NCBI RefSeq assembly: GCF_900114845.1
Contig: NZ_FOUK01000008.1
Coordinates: 1 to 64,000 of the forward strand
Origin: Pimelobacter simplex
GTDB lineage: Bacteria; Actinomycetota; Actinomycetes; Propionibacteriales; Nocardioidaceae
Length of the DNA: 64,000 bases
Direction: 5' to 3'
The notes beneath the pieces were generated by a model that was given only the letters and a program-made list of their open reading frames with translations, was not told the DNA's origin and did not search any database. Shown in pieces: positions 53,977 through 62,434 of the stretch. How positions within the stretch are numbered: position 1 is the stretch's first letter; each line of letters starts with the position of its first letter. The position numbers and the translations under genes were made by a program.

Positions 53977-56900
53977 ATGGCTGCGTGGAGCCCTCTCGAG
54001 TGGCCCGTCCTCCGCCAGGTCCTGACCGGCGACCGGACCGGGCGCGGGGCCGCGGTGCAGTCGGCCCGCACCCGGCAGATCGAGTCCCGCAACGCCACGG
54101 CCGACCGGGTCGTGCAGAGCGTCTGCCCGTTCTGCGCCGTCGGCTGCGGCCAGAAGGTCTACGTCAAGGACGACAAGGTCGTCCAGATCGAGGGCGACCC
54201 CGACTCGCCGATCTCGCGTGGGCGGCTGTGCCCCAAGGGCTCGTCGAGCGAGCAGCTCGTCAACAACCCCCTGCGCCAGACGAAGATCCGCTACCGGGCG
54301 CCGCACGCGACCGAGTGGACCGACCTCGACCGCGACACCGCGATCGACATGATCGCCGACCGCTTCCTCGCGGCCCGCCGGCACGGCTGGCAGGACCACG
54401 ACGAGCACGGGCGCCCGCTGCGGCGCACGATGGGGATCGCCTCGTTGGGCGGCGCGACGCTCGACAACGAGGAGAACTACCTGATCAAGAAGCTCTTCAC
54501 GGCCGCCGGCGCCATCCAGATCGAGAACCAGGCCCGTATTTGACACTCCGCCACGGTTCCCAGTCTGGGAGCCTCGTTCGGGCGTGGCGGTGCCACGCAG
54601 TCCCTCCAGGACATGGCCAACGCCGACTGCATCATCCTGATGGGCGGCAACATGGCCGAAGCGCACCCCGTGGGCTTCCAGTGGGTCAGTGAGGCGCTCG
54701 CCAAGGGCGCGAAGATGATCCACGTCGACCCCCGGTTCACCCGGACGTCGGCCGTGGCGACCAAGCACGTCTCGATCCGGGCCGGCTCGGACGTCGTCTT
54801 CCTCGGCGGCCTGATCAACCACATGATCAGCAACGAGCTCTACTTCCACGACTACGTCGTCGCGTTCACCAACGCCGCGACGCTGGTCAGCGAGGACTTC
54901 CGCGACACCGAGGACCTCGGCGGCCTGTTCTCGGGCTTCGATCCCGAGACGGGCAAGTACGACCCGTCCACCTGGGCCTACGCCGACCCGGCGGGCGGCA
55001 CCGTCACCGGGCCGTCCGGCGAGGAGCACGGCGCCAGCGCATCGGCGCGGGCCGCGGGCCACGAGTACGGTTCCGGCGGTCCGCCGCTGGAGCACGCGAG
55101 CGTCCTGCGCGACGAGACGCTGCAGCACCCGCGCACCGTCTTCCAGGTGCTCAAGCGGCACTTCTCGCGCTACACGCCCGAGATGGTGCGCGACATGTGC
55201 GGCATCAGCATCGACGACTTCGAGTACGTCGCCCGCACGATCGCCGAGAGCTCCGGGCGCGAGCGGACCACCTGCTTCGGCTACGCGACGGGCTGGACCC
55301 AGCACACGCTGGGCGCGCAGTTCATCCGCACGGCCGCCGTCCTCCAGCTGCTGATGGGCAACGTCGGCCGGCCCGGCAGCGGCATCATGGCGCTGCGCGG
55401 GCACGCCAGCATCCAGGGCTCGACCGACATCCCGACCCTGTTCAACCTGCTGCCCGGCTACCTCCCGATGCCGAGCGTCGGGCGCCACGACAGCTACCGC
55501 GAGTACGTCGACTCGATCGGCTCGAAGCAGCAGAAGGGCTACTGGGCGTACGCCGAGACCTACGTCGTCAACCTGCTCAAGGCCTGGTGGGGCGAGGCCG
55601 CTACGGCCGAGAACGACTGGGCCTACGACTACCTGCCGAGGCTCAGCGGCGCGCACGGGACCTACCAGACCACCGCCGACATGCGCGACGGCAAGGTCGA
55701 GGGCTACTTCGTCCTCGGCCAGAACCCCGCCGTGGGCTCGGCCAACGGCCGCCAGCAGCGGCTCGCGATGGCGCAGCTCAAGTGGTTGGTGGTGCGCGAC
55801 CTCAACATGATCGAGTCCGCGACCTGGTGGAAGGACGGGCCCGAGATCGAGTCCGGCGAGCTGCGCACCGAGGACATCGCGACCGAGGTCTTCTTCATGC
55901 CGGCCGCCACCCACGTCGAGAAGGCCGGCTCGTTCACCCAGACCCAGCGGATGCTCCAGTGGCGGCACCAGGCCGTGCAGCCGCCGGGCCAGGCGCAGAG
56001 CGAGCTCGACTTCTTCCACGAGCTCGGCGTGCGGATCCGGGCGCGGCTGGCCGGCTCGACCGACCCGCGCGACCGGCCGCTGCTCGACCTCACCTGGGAC
56101 TACCCGCCCGACGCCCACGGCAACCCGGACCCGGAGGCGGTGCTCGCCGAGATCAACGGGTACGTCGTGGACGACCGCGCGCCGCTGTCGGCGTACACGG
56201 AGATGAAGGCCGACGGCACGACCGCCGGCGGCTGCTGGATCTACACCGGCGTCTACGCCGACGGCCGCAACCAGGCCGCGCGCCGGGTGCCTCAGGGCGG
56301 CGGGGGAGTGACCCAGTCGGAGTGGGGCTGGGTGTGGCCGGCCGACCGGCGGATCCTCTACAACCGCGCCTCCGCCGACCGCGACGGCAAGCCGTGGAGC
56401 GAGCGCAAGGCCTACATGTCGTGGGACGACGCGCAAGGCCGGTGGGTCGGACCCGACAACGTCGACTTCCCCGTCGACAAGCACCCGCACGCCCGTCCCG
56501 ACCCGTCGCTCGGCGGTGCCGAGGGCCTGGCCGGCGACGACCCGTTCGTCATGCAGGCCGACGGCAAGGGCTGGCTCTACACGCCCAAGGGACTCGTCGA
56601 CGGACCGCTGCCCGCGCACTACGAGGCGGCCGAGTCGCCGGTCCGCAACGCGCTCTACGCACAGCAGCAGGCGCCCGCACGGGTGCTGCTCGCGCGGTCG
56701 GACAACATGGAGGCGCCGAGCGCGGGCGAGCCGGGCGCCGACGTCTACCCCTACGTGTTCACGACGTACCGGCTGACCGAGCACCACACCGCGGGCGGGA
56801 TGAGCCGCTGGTCGCCGTACCTGGCCGAGCTGCAGCCCGAGATGTTCTGCGAGGTCTCGCCCGAGCTCGCCGCGGAGCGCGGCCTGGTCAACGGCGGCTG

Positions 56901-57255
56901 GGCGACGATCGTCTCGCCGCGCGCGGCGATCGAGGCGCGGGTGCTGGTGACCGACCGGATCCGGAGCCTGACCATCAACGGCCGCGAGGTGCAGCAGGTC
57001 GGCCTGCCCTACCACTGGGGGGTCGGCAGCGACGCCGTCGTCACGGGTGACGCGGCCAACGACCTGCTCGGCGTGATGATGGACCCCAACACCCAGATCC
57101 AGGAGTCGAAGGTGGCCTCGTGCGACGTGATCGCCGGACGGCGCCCGCGCGGCGCGGACCTGCAGCGGCTCGTGGCGTCGTACCAGCAGCGGGCGGGGAC
57201 GACGCCGGAGACGGGGACCCGGGCCGTGACCGATCCGGAGAAGGAGGGCTTCTGA
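53977..57255 (+). CDS. fdnG: Selenocysteine-containing formate dehydrogenase, catalytic subunit
   Basis: 1092 residues if TGA 54541-54543 is read as selenocysteine (Sec189). The [4Fe-4S] ligands Cys50, Cys53, Cys57 and Cys85 fit CPFCAVGC...RLCPKG. The Sec context ENQARI-U-HSATVPSLGASFGRGGATQS is the formate dehydrogenase hallmark, with His and the FGRG segment near the Mo. bis-MGD domains follow (FFGYATGWTQHTLG, GNVGRPGSGIMALRGHASIQGSTD, LGQNPAVGSANG), with a C-terminal barrel. No twin-arginine signal is visible at the N-terminus, unlike E. coli FdnG. It oxidises formate to CO2 and gives electrons to FdnH. Operon fdnG-fdnH-nrfD-like. Confidence 0.96.
54541..54590 (+). promoter_or_regulatory. 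Bacterial SECIS element after UGA codon
   Basis: Starting at the UGA, lower stem CCGCCACG (54548-54555) pairs with CGTGGCGG (54583-54590), and the upper hairpin is GTTCCC (54556-54561), loop AGTCT (54562-54566), GGGAGC (54567-54572). Counting the U of UGA as 1, U17, G23 and U24 are all present, the SelB-contacting residues defined in E. coli fdhF. It explains read-through of an otherwise premature stop. Confidence 0.92.
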
Positions 57256-58196
57256 TGGAGCAGCCGCCCCGCAAGGGCTTCTTCACCGACACCTCGATCT
57301 GCATCGGCTGCAAGGCCTGCGAGGTCGCGTGCAAGGAGTGGAACCACAACCCGCGCGACGGCGACCTCGAGCTGACCGGGATGTCGTACGACAACACGGT
57401 CTCGCTGGGCGCGAGCACCTGGCGGCACGTGGCGTTCGTCGAGCAGGGGCGTGACGCGATCGCCGCCGCCCGCACGTCGGGGCGGGCGCTGGTCTCGCTG
57501 GGGATGCCGTCGGTCGGCGCTCCTGCTTCAGCGGTGCCGGCTCCGGACGTGGCACCGCCGGACACCCCGGAGTTCCGCTGGCTGATGGCCTCCGACGTCT
57601 GCAAGCACTGCACCCACGCGGGCTGCCTCGACGTGTGCCCGACGGGCGCCCTGTTCCGCACCGAGTTCGGGACCGTCGTCATCCAGCCCGACGTCTGCAA
57701 CGGCTGCGGCACCTGCGTGGCCGGCTGCCCCTTCGGCGTCGTGGAGCGGCGCAGCGACGGCACCGCCGCGCCGACGTACCGCGAGGGGCACCGCAAGGGC
57801 GAGCAGCCGCCGGTGCCCAAGCGGGGCGTCGCGCAGAAGTGCACGCTCTGCTACGACCGGCTCCTCGACGACGAGACGCCCGCGTGCGCGAAGACGTGCC
57901 CGACGACGTCCATCAAGTTCGGCGACCACACGTCGATGGTCGCGTCCGCGCGCGAGCGGGTGGCCGAGCTGCACGCGCAGGGGATGACCGAGGCCCGGCT
58001 CTACGGCGCCAACGAGCTCGACGGCGTCGGCGGCACCGGCTCGGTCTTCCTGCTCCTCGACGAGCCCGAGGTCTACGGGCTGCCGCCCGACCCGCGGGTC
58101 TGCACGGCCGACCTGCCGACGATGTACAAGCGCGCGGGCGTCGCCATGGCCGGGATGGTCGCGGCGGCCGCGGTCGCGTTCTGGAAGGGGCGTTGA
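57255..58196 (+). CDS. fdnH: Formate dehydrogenase iron-sulfur subunit
   Basis: 313 residues, start overlapping fdnG's stop (TGATG). Four [4Fe-4S] motifs: CIGCKACEVAC (Cys16-26), VCKHCTHAGCLDVCP, VCNGCGTCVAGCP and KCTLCYDRLL...ACAKTCP. A ~40-residue Ala/Pro insert (ASAVPAPDVAPPD) sits before the second motif. The last ~20 residues form a TM anchor (VAMAGMVAAAAVAFW). Carries electrons from FdnG toward the membrane subunit. No Tat signal here either. Confidence 0.94.
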   Translation: MEQPPRKGFFTDTSICIGCKACEVACKEWNHNPRDGDLELTGMSYDNTVSLGASTWRHVAFVEQGRDAIAAARTSGRALVSLGMPSVGAPASAVPAPDVAPPDTPEFRWLMASDVCKHCTHAGCLDVCPTGALFRTEFGTVVIQPDVCNGCGTCVAGCPFGVVERRSDGTAAPTYREGHRKGEQPPVPKRGVAQKCTLCYDRLLDDETPACAKTCPTTSIKFGDHTSMVASARERVAELHAQGMTEARLYGANELDGVGGTGSVFLLLDEPEVYGLPPDPRVCTADLPTMYKRAGVAMAGMVAAAAVAFWKGR

Positions 58197-59275
58197 TGAG
58201 CGAGTACGACGAGCTGCGGCCGCCGGAGGTGCGCCGCCGGCGGCGCGGGGCCGGCGGGCGGCGCCGTCCTGGCGGGCGGCGGGGCGGTCGGGCCGAGGAG
58301 CTGATGGTCCCGGAGGCCGAGTTCACGTCGTACTACGACAAGCCGATCGTGAAGGCCCCGCCGTGGGGGCACGAGATCCCGGCGTACCTCTTCCTCGGCG
58401 GGATCGCCGGCGGCTCCGGCCTCCTCGCCGCGGGCGCCCAGCTGACCGGCCGCACGCTGCTGCGCCGCAACGCGCGTCTGTCGGCGATGGCCGCGGTCGG
58501 TCTCGGCGGCGTCGCGCTCGTCGCCGACCTCGGCAAGCCGAGCCGGTTCTACAACATGCTGCGGACCTTCAAGGTGACCTCCCCGATGAGTGTCGGCTCG
58601 TGGATCCTCACCGCCTTCGCAGGCGGTCTGACCGTCACCGTCGGTGCCGAGGTCGACCGGCTGGCCGGCGCGCGACTGCCCCTGGGCCCGCTGCGACCAG
58701 TGCTGCGCGCCCTCGAGGGGCCCGCGGGTATCGAGGCAGCAGTGTTCGCGGCGCCGCTGGCCGGCTACACCGCCGTCCTGCTCGCCGACACGGCCGTCCC
58801 CACCTGGAACGCCACCCACCGCGACCTGCCGTTCGTCTTCGTCAGCTCGGCGAGCCTCGCCTCGGCCGGCCTGGCCATGGTCACCACGCCCGTGTCCGAG
58901 GCCGGGCCCGCCCGGGTCCTCGCGGTCCTGGGCGTGGTCGGCGACGTCGTGGCGATGAAGGCCATGGAGCGCCGGATGGACCCCGTCGCCGCCGAGCCCC
59001 TCCACCACGGCTCCGCCGGCACGATGCTCCGCTGGAGCGAGCGCCTCGCCGTCGCCGGCGCGGTCGGCGTGCTCGCCGGCGGACGTCGTCGTCCGGTCGC
59101 GGTCGTCGCGGGCCTGGCCCTGATGGGCGCCTCGGCCCTCACCCGCTTCGGCGTCTTCGAGGCCGGCATCCACTCGACCAAGGACCCGCGCTACGTCATC
59201 GAGCCGCAGCGGCGGCGGTTGGCGGCGCGGCGGGCGGCGGGCGAGACGGGCGACTCGATCACCACGGCCGGCTGA
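58196..59275 (+). CDS. NrfD/PsrC-type membrane subunit of formate dehydrogenase
   Basis: 359 residues, start TGATG over fdnH's stop. A basic Arg/Gly-rich N-terminal ~30 residues precedes the family start YDKPIVKAPPWGHEIPAYLFLGGIAGGSGLLAAGAQ. About eight to nine TM helices. Instead of the di-heme FdnI it uses the NrfD fold to hand electrons to quinone. The C-terminus (HSTKDPRYVIEPQRRRL) is the usual NrfD signature. The stop codon lies within the first copy of a 20-bp repeat (59268-59287). No heme ligand is needed or seen. Confidence 0.9.
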   Translation: MSEYDELRPPEVRRRRRGAGGRRRPGGRRGGRAEELMVPEAEFTSYYDKPIVKAPPWGHEIPAYLFLGGIAGGSGLLAAGAQLTGRTLLRRNARLSAMAAVGLGGVALVADLGKPSRFYNMLRTFKVTSPMSVGSWILTAFAGGLTVTVGAEVDRLAGARLPLGPLRPVLRALEGPAGIEAAVFAAPLAGYTAVLLADTAVPTWNATHRDLPFVFVSSASLASAGLAMVTTPVSEAGPARVLAVLGVVGDVVAMKAMERRMDPVAAEPLHHGSAGTMLRWSERLAVAGAVGVLAGGRRRPVAVVAGLALMGASALTRFGVFEAGIHSTKDPRYVIEPQRRRLAARRAAGETGDSITTAG

Positions 59276-59287
59276 CCGTCGTACCGG
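59268..59287 (+). repeat. 20-bp direct repeat, left copy
   Basis: CCGGCTGACCGTCGTACCGG spans the nrfD-like stop codon. An identical copy is at 59961-59980, and 17 of its bases recur inverted at 60022-60038. The two direct copies bracket the gene at 59341-59886. Confidence 0.9.
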
Positions 59288-59340
59288 GAGGCTGTGGACG
59301 GCGGAGCGCAGCAGCACCCGTTCTCTGGTTCGCTCGGGGC

Positions 59341-59886
59341 ATGCCCGTGCCCGCGCCGAGCCTGCCTCGGGGAGCACACGTCGTGGTCGACGAGAGCAAG
59401 GCGAGCGACTACCTGGTGGTCGCGACCTGGGTCTCCTCGGCGAAGGTCGTCAGCATTCGTCGCGAGCTCAGGTCGCTGCTGCGGTCGAACCAGGCGCGCC
59501 TGCACTTCCAGAAGATGAGCCACGCTCACCGCCGGCGCGCGATCGAGGTGATCGCCGGTCTGGACGTGACGGCGGTCGTCTACCGGTCGAAGGTCCGCGA
59601 TCCGCGGGAGGCGAGGGCGGAGCTGATAGGCGCGGTCCTGGAGGAGGCACGAGCGACTGCGGCCCAGCGTGTGGTCGTCGAGCGCGACGACGCAGCAGTC
59701 GCCCTCGACGCGGCTGTCGCTCGGCAGCTGCGGTCGGAGGTGATTCACCTGCGCGCGGTCGAGGAGCCCTTGCTCTGGCTCAGCGATGCCACGGCGTGGT
59801 GCGTGCACCGCAGCGGTGACTGGCGCACCGCGGTGGCGCCGATCATCCGGGACGGGACGCTCCCGAAAAGAAGCGAACCCGGTTAG
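59341..59886 (+). CDS. Uncharacterised protein, possible DUF3800/RNase H-like fold
   Basis: 181 residues from ATG 59341 (ribosome site GGGG weak). The beginning (GAHVVVDESKASDYLVVATWV) resembles the D-E-S start of DUF3800/RNase H-like proteins, with LHFQKMSHAHRRRAIEVIAGLDVTAVVYRS and an internal acidic VVVERDDAAVALDAAV later. The family is not firmly recognised. GC and codon use are slightly lower than the neighbouring formate genes. It stands between two exact 20-bp repeats and has its own terminator, so it may be a later insertion between fdn and sel genes. Confidence 0.65.
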   Translation: MPVPAPSLPRGAHVVVDESKASDYLVVATWVSSAKVVSIRRELRSLLRSNQARLHFQKMSHAHRRRAIEVIAGLDVTAVVYRSKVRDPREARAELIGAVLEEARATAAQRVVVERDDAAVALDAAVARQLRSEVIHLRAVEEPLLWLSDATAWCVHRSGDWRTAVAPIIRDGTLPKRSEPG

Positions 59887-59919
59887 GCCGCCGATGAAGG
59901 GCGGACTGCCGGGTTCGCT
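59872..59919 (+). terminator. Hairpin at the end of the uncharacterised gene
   Basis: AGCGAACCCGG (59872-59882) pairs with CCGGGTTCGCT (59909-59919) with a secondary GCCGCC/GGGCGG hairpin in the loop. It overlaps the last codons and stop (TAG 59884-59886) and probably terminates transcription. Confidence 0.65.
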
Positions 59920-59960
59920 CTCAGGCTAGGTCGGTGGAGCGTCTTGTGCAAGGACAGATC

Positions 59961-59980
59961 CCGGCTGACCGTCGTACCGG
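59961..59980 (+). repeat. 20-bp direct repeat, right copy
   Basis: Exact second copy of CCGGCTGACCGTCGTACCGG, 693 bp after the first; it also forms the outer left arm of the selD-end palindrome. Confidence 0.9.
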
Positions 59981-60038
59981 ACGAAATGGTCGTGAATTCG
60001 CCGAAATCACGACCATTTTGTCCGGTACGACGGTCAGC
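59964..60038. repeat. Long palindrome over the selD stop codon
   Basis: Arms of 32 bp (59964-59995 and 60007-60038) differ at one position and enclose an 11-base apex (ATTCGCCGAAA). The inner halves (AATGGTCGTGA) are AT-rich for this genome. It contains the selD stop codon (TGA as TCA at 60034-60036) in its right arm, and likely terminates the selD transcript. Confidence 0.88.
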
Positions 60039-61029
60039 GGCCGACCTCGATGCCGGGGCTCGCCACCGTGTGGCCGACCACCGGGTACCCCGGCACCTCG
60101 CCCACGATCAGCAGCCCGCCTGACGTCTGCGCGTCGGCGAGCAGCAGCAGGTCGTCCTCGCCGACCCCGGCGCCGGGGCGCAGGTGCGGGCGGACCCAGT
60201 CGAGGTTGCGCCGGGTCCCGCCCGACACGTAGCCGGCGGCGAGCGCGACCACGGCGCCGTCGACGACCGGTACGGCGCCGAGGTCCACCACGGCGCCGAC
60301 GCCGGAGGCGCGGCACAGCTTGTGGAGGTGGCCGAGGAGGCCGAAGCCGGTGACGTCGGTGGCGGCCCGGGCGCCCGCGGCGAGGGCGGCGGCGGAGGCG
60401 TCGCGGTTGAGGGAGGCCATCAGCTCGACGGCGTGGGGGAAGACCTCGCCGGTCTGCTTGTGGCGGTTGTTGAGGAGGCCGACGCCGATCGGCTTGGTGA
60501 GGGTGAGGGGCAGGCCGGCGACGGCGGCGTCGTTGCGCAGGAGCCGGTCGGGGTGGGCGACGCCGGTGACGGCCATGCCGTACTTGGGCTCGGGGTCGTC
60601 GATGGTGTGGCCGCCGATGACGGGGCAGCCGGCCAGGGTGGCGACGTCGAGGCCGCCGCGGAGCACCTCGCGCAGGAGCTCGGTCGGGAGGACGTCGCGC
60701 GGCCAGCCCATGAGGTTGATCGCGACGACGGGCGTCCCGCCCATGGCGTAGACGTCGGAGAGGGCGTTGGCGGCGGCGATCCGGCCCCAGTCGTAGGGGC
60801 TGTCGACGACGGGGGTGAAGAAGTCGGCGGTCGAGAGGACGGCCAGGTCGTCCCGCACCCGGACGGCGGCCGCGTCGTCGCCGTCGTCGACGCCGACGAG
60901 GATGTCCGGCCCGGTCTGGCCGACGAGGTCGCGGACCGCGTCCTCGAGCTCGCCGGGCGGGATCTTGCAGGCGCACCCGCCCCCGTGCGCATAGCTCGTC
61001 AGGCGACCGACCTCGGCGGGTGCAGACAT
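60034..61029 (-). CDS. selD: Selenophosphate synthetase
   Basis: 331 residues. The N-terminal SYAHGGGCACKI corresponds to the E. coli GAGCGCK loop: catalytic Cys19 and Lys22 (Cys, not Sec). ATP sites: VGVDDGDDAAAVRV, LSTADFFTPVVDSPYDWGRIAAANALSDVYAMGG (split over helices), GGHTIDDPEPKYGMAVTGV, TDVTGFGLLGHLHKL and the terminal ADAQTSGGLLIV. It makes selenophosphate from selenide and ATP for SelA. Divergent from the tRNA-Sec/selAB unit, with a leaderless-type -10 box. Confidence 0.96.
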   Translation of the reverse strand: MSAPAEVGRLTSYAHGGGCACKIPPGELEDAVRDLVGQTGPDILVGVDDGDDAAAVRVRDDLAVLSTADFFTPVVDSPYDWGRIAAANALSDVYAMGGTPVVAINLMGWPRDVLPTELLREVLRGGLDVATLAGCPVIGGHTIDDPEPKYGMAVTGVAHPDRLLRNDAAVAGLPLTLTKPIGVGLLNNRHKQTGEVFPHAVELMASLNRDASAAALAAGARAATDVTGFGLLGHLHKLCRASGVGAVVDLGAVPVVDGAVVALAAGYVSGGTRRNLDWVRPHLRPGAGVGEDDLLLLADAQTSGGLLIVGEVPGYPVVGHTVASPGIEVGR

Positions 61030-61035
61030 GGCTCG

Positions 61036-61041
61036 ACCCTA
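61036..61041 (-). promoter_or_regulatory. -10 box (TAGGGT on minus strand), leaderless start for selD
   Basis: Reads TAGGGT-CGAGCC-ATG on the minus strand, the same hexamer and six-base spacing as fdnG at 53965 and the gene at 5593. This suggests that selD is leaderless and may share promoter logic with fdnG. Confidence 0.55.
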
Positions 61042-61049
61042 CGGCCGAC

Positions 61050-61055
61050 TAGGTT
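61050..61055 (+). promoter_or_regulatory. -10 box (TAGGTT) for tRNA-Sec
   Basis: TAGGTT lies 11 bp before the mature tRNA 5' end, giving a ~5-base leader. It and the selD -10 box lie back to back within 20 bp. Confidence 0.45.
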
Positions 61056-61066
61056 GGTCCCGGCGG

Positions 61067-61162
61067 GGAGGCGTATGGGTTCCTGGTGGGCCCCCCGGTC
61101 TTCAAAACCGAGGAGGCCGAGCAGCTCGGCCTGGCGGGTTCGATTCCCGTCCGCCTCCGCCA
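61067..61162 (+). tRNA. selC: tRNA-Sec (anticodon UCA)
   Basis: 96 nt with encoded CCA (61160-61162) and discriminator G. Acceptor GGAGGCG pairs with CGCCTCC. A 6-bp D stem GGGTTC/GGGCCC (two G-U pairs) with a 5-nt loop, anticodon loop CTTCAAA (anticodon TCA, reads UGA), a long extra arm AGGCCGAG-CAG-CTCGGCCT and a T arm GGGTTCGATTCCC are all visible. These are the defining features of bacterial tRNA-Sec. It sits 30 bp before selA and diverges from selD. Confidence 0.96.
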
Positions 61163-61192
61163 CGAGCCGACGAGGTGGACCCAGGAGGACCG

Positions 61193-62434
61193 GTGAACCA
61201 GGACGACCCCCGGCGCCGGATCCCGCGCACCGACCACCTGCTCGCGCTGGTCCGCGACGTCCAGCAGCAGGCGCGCGAGGGCCGGATCGCCCCCGAGGAC
61301 GTCGAGTCCGCCGTGCTCGCGCGGGTCCGCGCGAGCGCCACCACGCTGCGCCCGGTGCTCAACGCGACCGGCGTCGTCGTCCACACGAACCTCGGCCGCG
61401 CGCCGCTCGGCCCGGCGGCCGTCGAGGCGCTCGTCTCCGCCGCCCGGTACGTCGACGTCGAGCTCGACCTCGCGACCGGAGCCCGCTCGCAGCGGGGTCT
61501 CCAGGCCCGGGCGGCGCTGCGGGCGGCCTGCCCGGCCGCCGAGGACGCGCTCGTGGTCAACAACGGCGCCGCCGCGCTGGTGCTCGCCACGACCGCGCTG
61601 GCCGCCGGCCGCGAGGTGGTGGTCAGCCGCGGCGAGATGGTCGAGATCGGGGCGGGCTTCCGGCTGCCGGACCTCATCGCCTCGACGGGTGCGCGGCTGC
61701 GCGAGGTCGGCGCGACCAACCGGACGCACCTGCGCGACTACGTCGACGCCATCGGGCCGAACACCGGCTGCGTGCTCAAGGTCCACCCCAGCAACTTCCG
61801 GGTCGAGGGCTTCACCAGCGAGGTCACCGTCGCCGAGCTCCGGGCCGCGGTCGGCGACCTGCCGGTGGTGGCCGACCTGGGCAGCGGCCTGCTCCACCCC
61901 GACCCGGCGCTGCCCGACGAGCCCGACGCCACGACGGCGCTCGACGCCGGCGCCGACCTCGTCATCGCGAGTGGCGACAAGCTGCTCGGCGGCCCGCAAG
62001 CAGGGCTCCTGCTCGGCTCGAAGCAGCTGATCGAGCGGCTCGCGAAGCACCCGCTGGCCCGCGCGGTCCGGGTCGACAAGCTCACCCTGGCCGCGCTCGA
62101 GGCCACCTTGAGCGGCCCGCCGTCACCGGTCACGGCGGCGCTGCACGCCGATCCGGACGCCCTCCACCGCCGCACCGAGCGCCTCGCCGACGCGCTCGGC
62201 CTGCCGGTGGTCGCCCACGACGGCCGGGTCGGCGGGGGAGGAGCGCCCGGCGTACCGCTCGCCGGGTGGGCGCTCCGGCTGCCCGAGAGCGCCGCCGGCC
62301 CGCTGCGCACCGGCGACCCGGCGGTGCTGCCCCGGGTCCATGACGGCGCCTGCCTGGTCGACCTGCGCTGCGTCCCCGAGGACGACGACGACCGCCTCCT
62401 GTCGGCCCTGCGCCGCGTGCTCGAAGCCCGCTGA
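61193..62434 (+). CDS. selA: L-seryl-tRNA(Sec) selenium transferase
   Basis: 413 residues from GTG 61193 with AGGAGG four bases upstream, which excludes longer frames that run through the tRNA. Motifs: RPVLNATGVVVHTNLGRAPLG, DLATGARSQRGLQARAALRAAC, NNGAAALVLATTALAAGREVVVSRGEMVEIG, VADLGSGLLHP, and the PLP Lys in SGDKLLGGPQAG. It turns Ser-tRNA-Sec into Sec-tRNA-Sec with selenophosphate from SelD. selB starts in its stop codon (TGATG). Confidence 0.97.
   Translation: MNQDDPRRRIPRTDHLLALVRDVQQQAREGRIAPEDVESAVLARVRASATTLRPVLNATGVVVHTNLGRAPLGPAAVEALVSAARYVDVELDLATGARSQRGLQARAALRAACPAAEDALVVNNGAAALVLATTALAAGREVVVSRGEMVEIGAGFRLPDLIASTGARLREVGATNRTHLRDYVDAIGPNTGCVLKVHPSNFRVEGFTSEVTVAELRAAVGDLPVVADLGSGLLHPDPALPDEPDATTALDAGADLVIASGDKLLGGPQAGLLLGSKQLIERLAKHPLARAVRVDKLTLAALEATLSGPPSPVTAALHADPDALHRRTERLADALGLPVVAHDGRVGGGGAPGVPLAGWALRLPESAAGPLRTGDPAVLPRVHDGACLVDLRCVPEDDDDRLLSALRRVLEAR

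Noticed and set aside
54541..54543. TGA splitting fdnG into two reading frames (apparent pseudogene)
   Set aside because: It sits at the conserved selenocysteine position, a bSECIS with U17/G23/U24 follows, and the Sec machinery is encoded nearby.
59268..59287. Phage or integrase attachment site
   Set aside because: No integrase or other mobile gene is nearby; the 20-bp repeat alone is not sufficient evidence.
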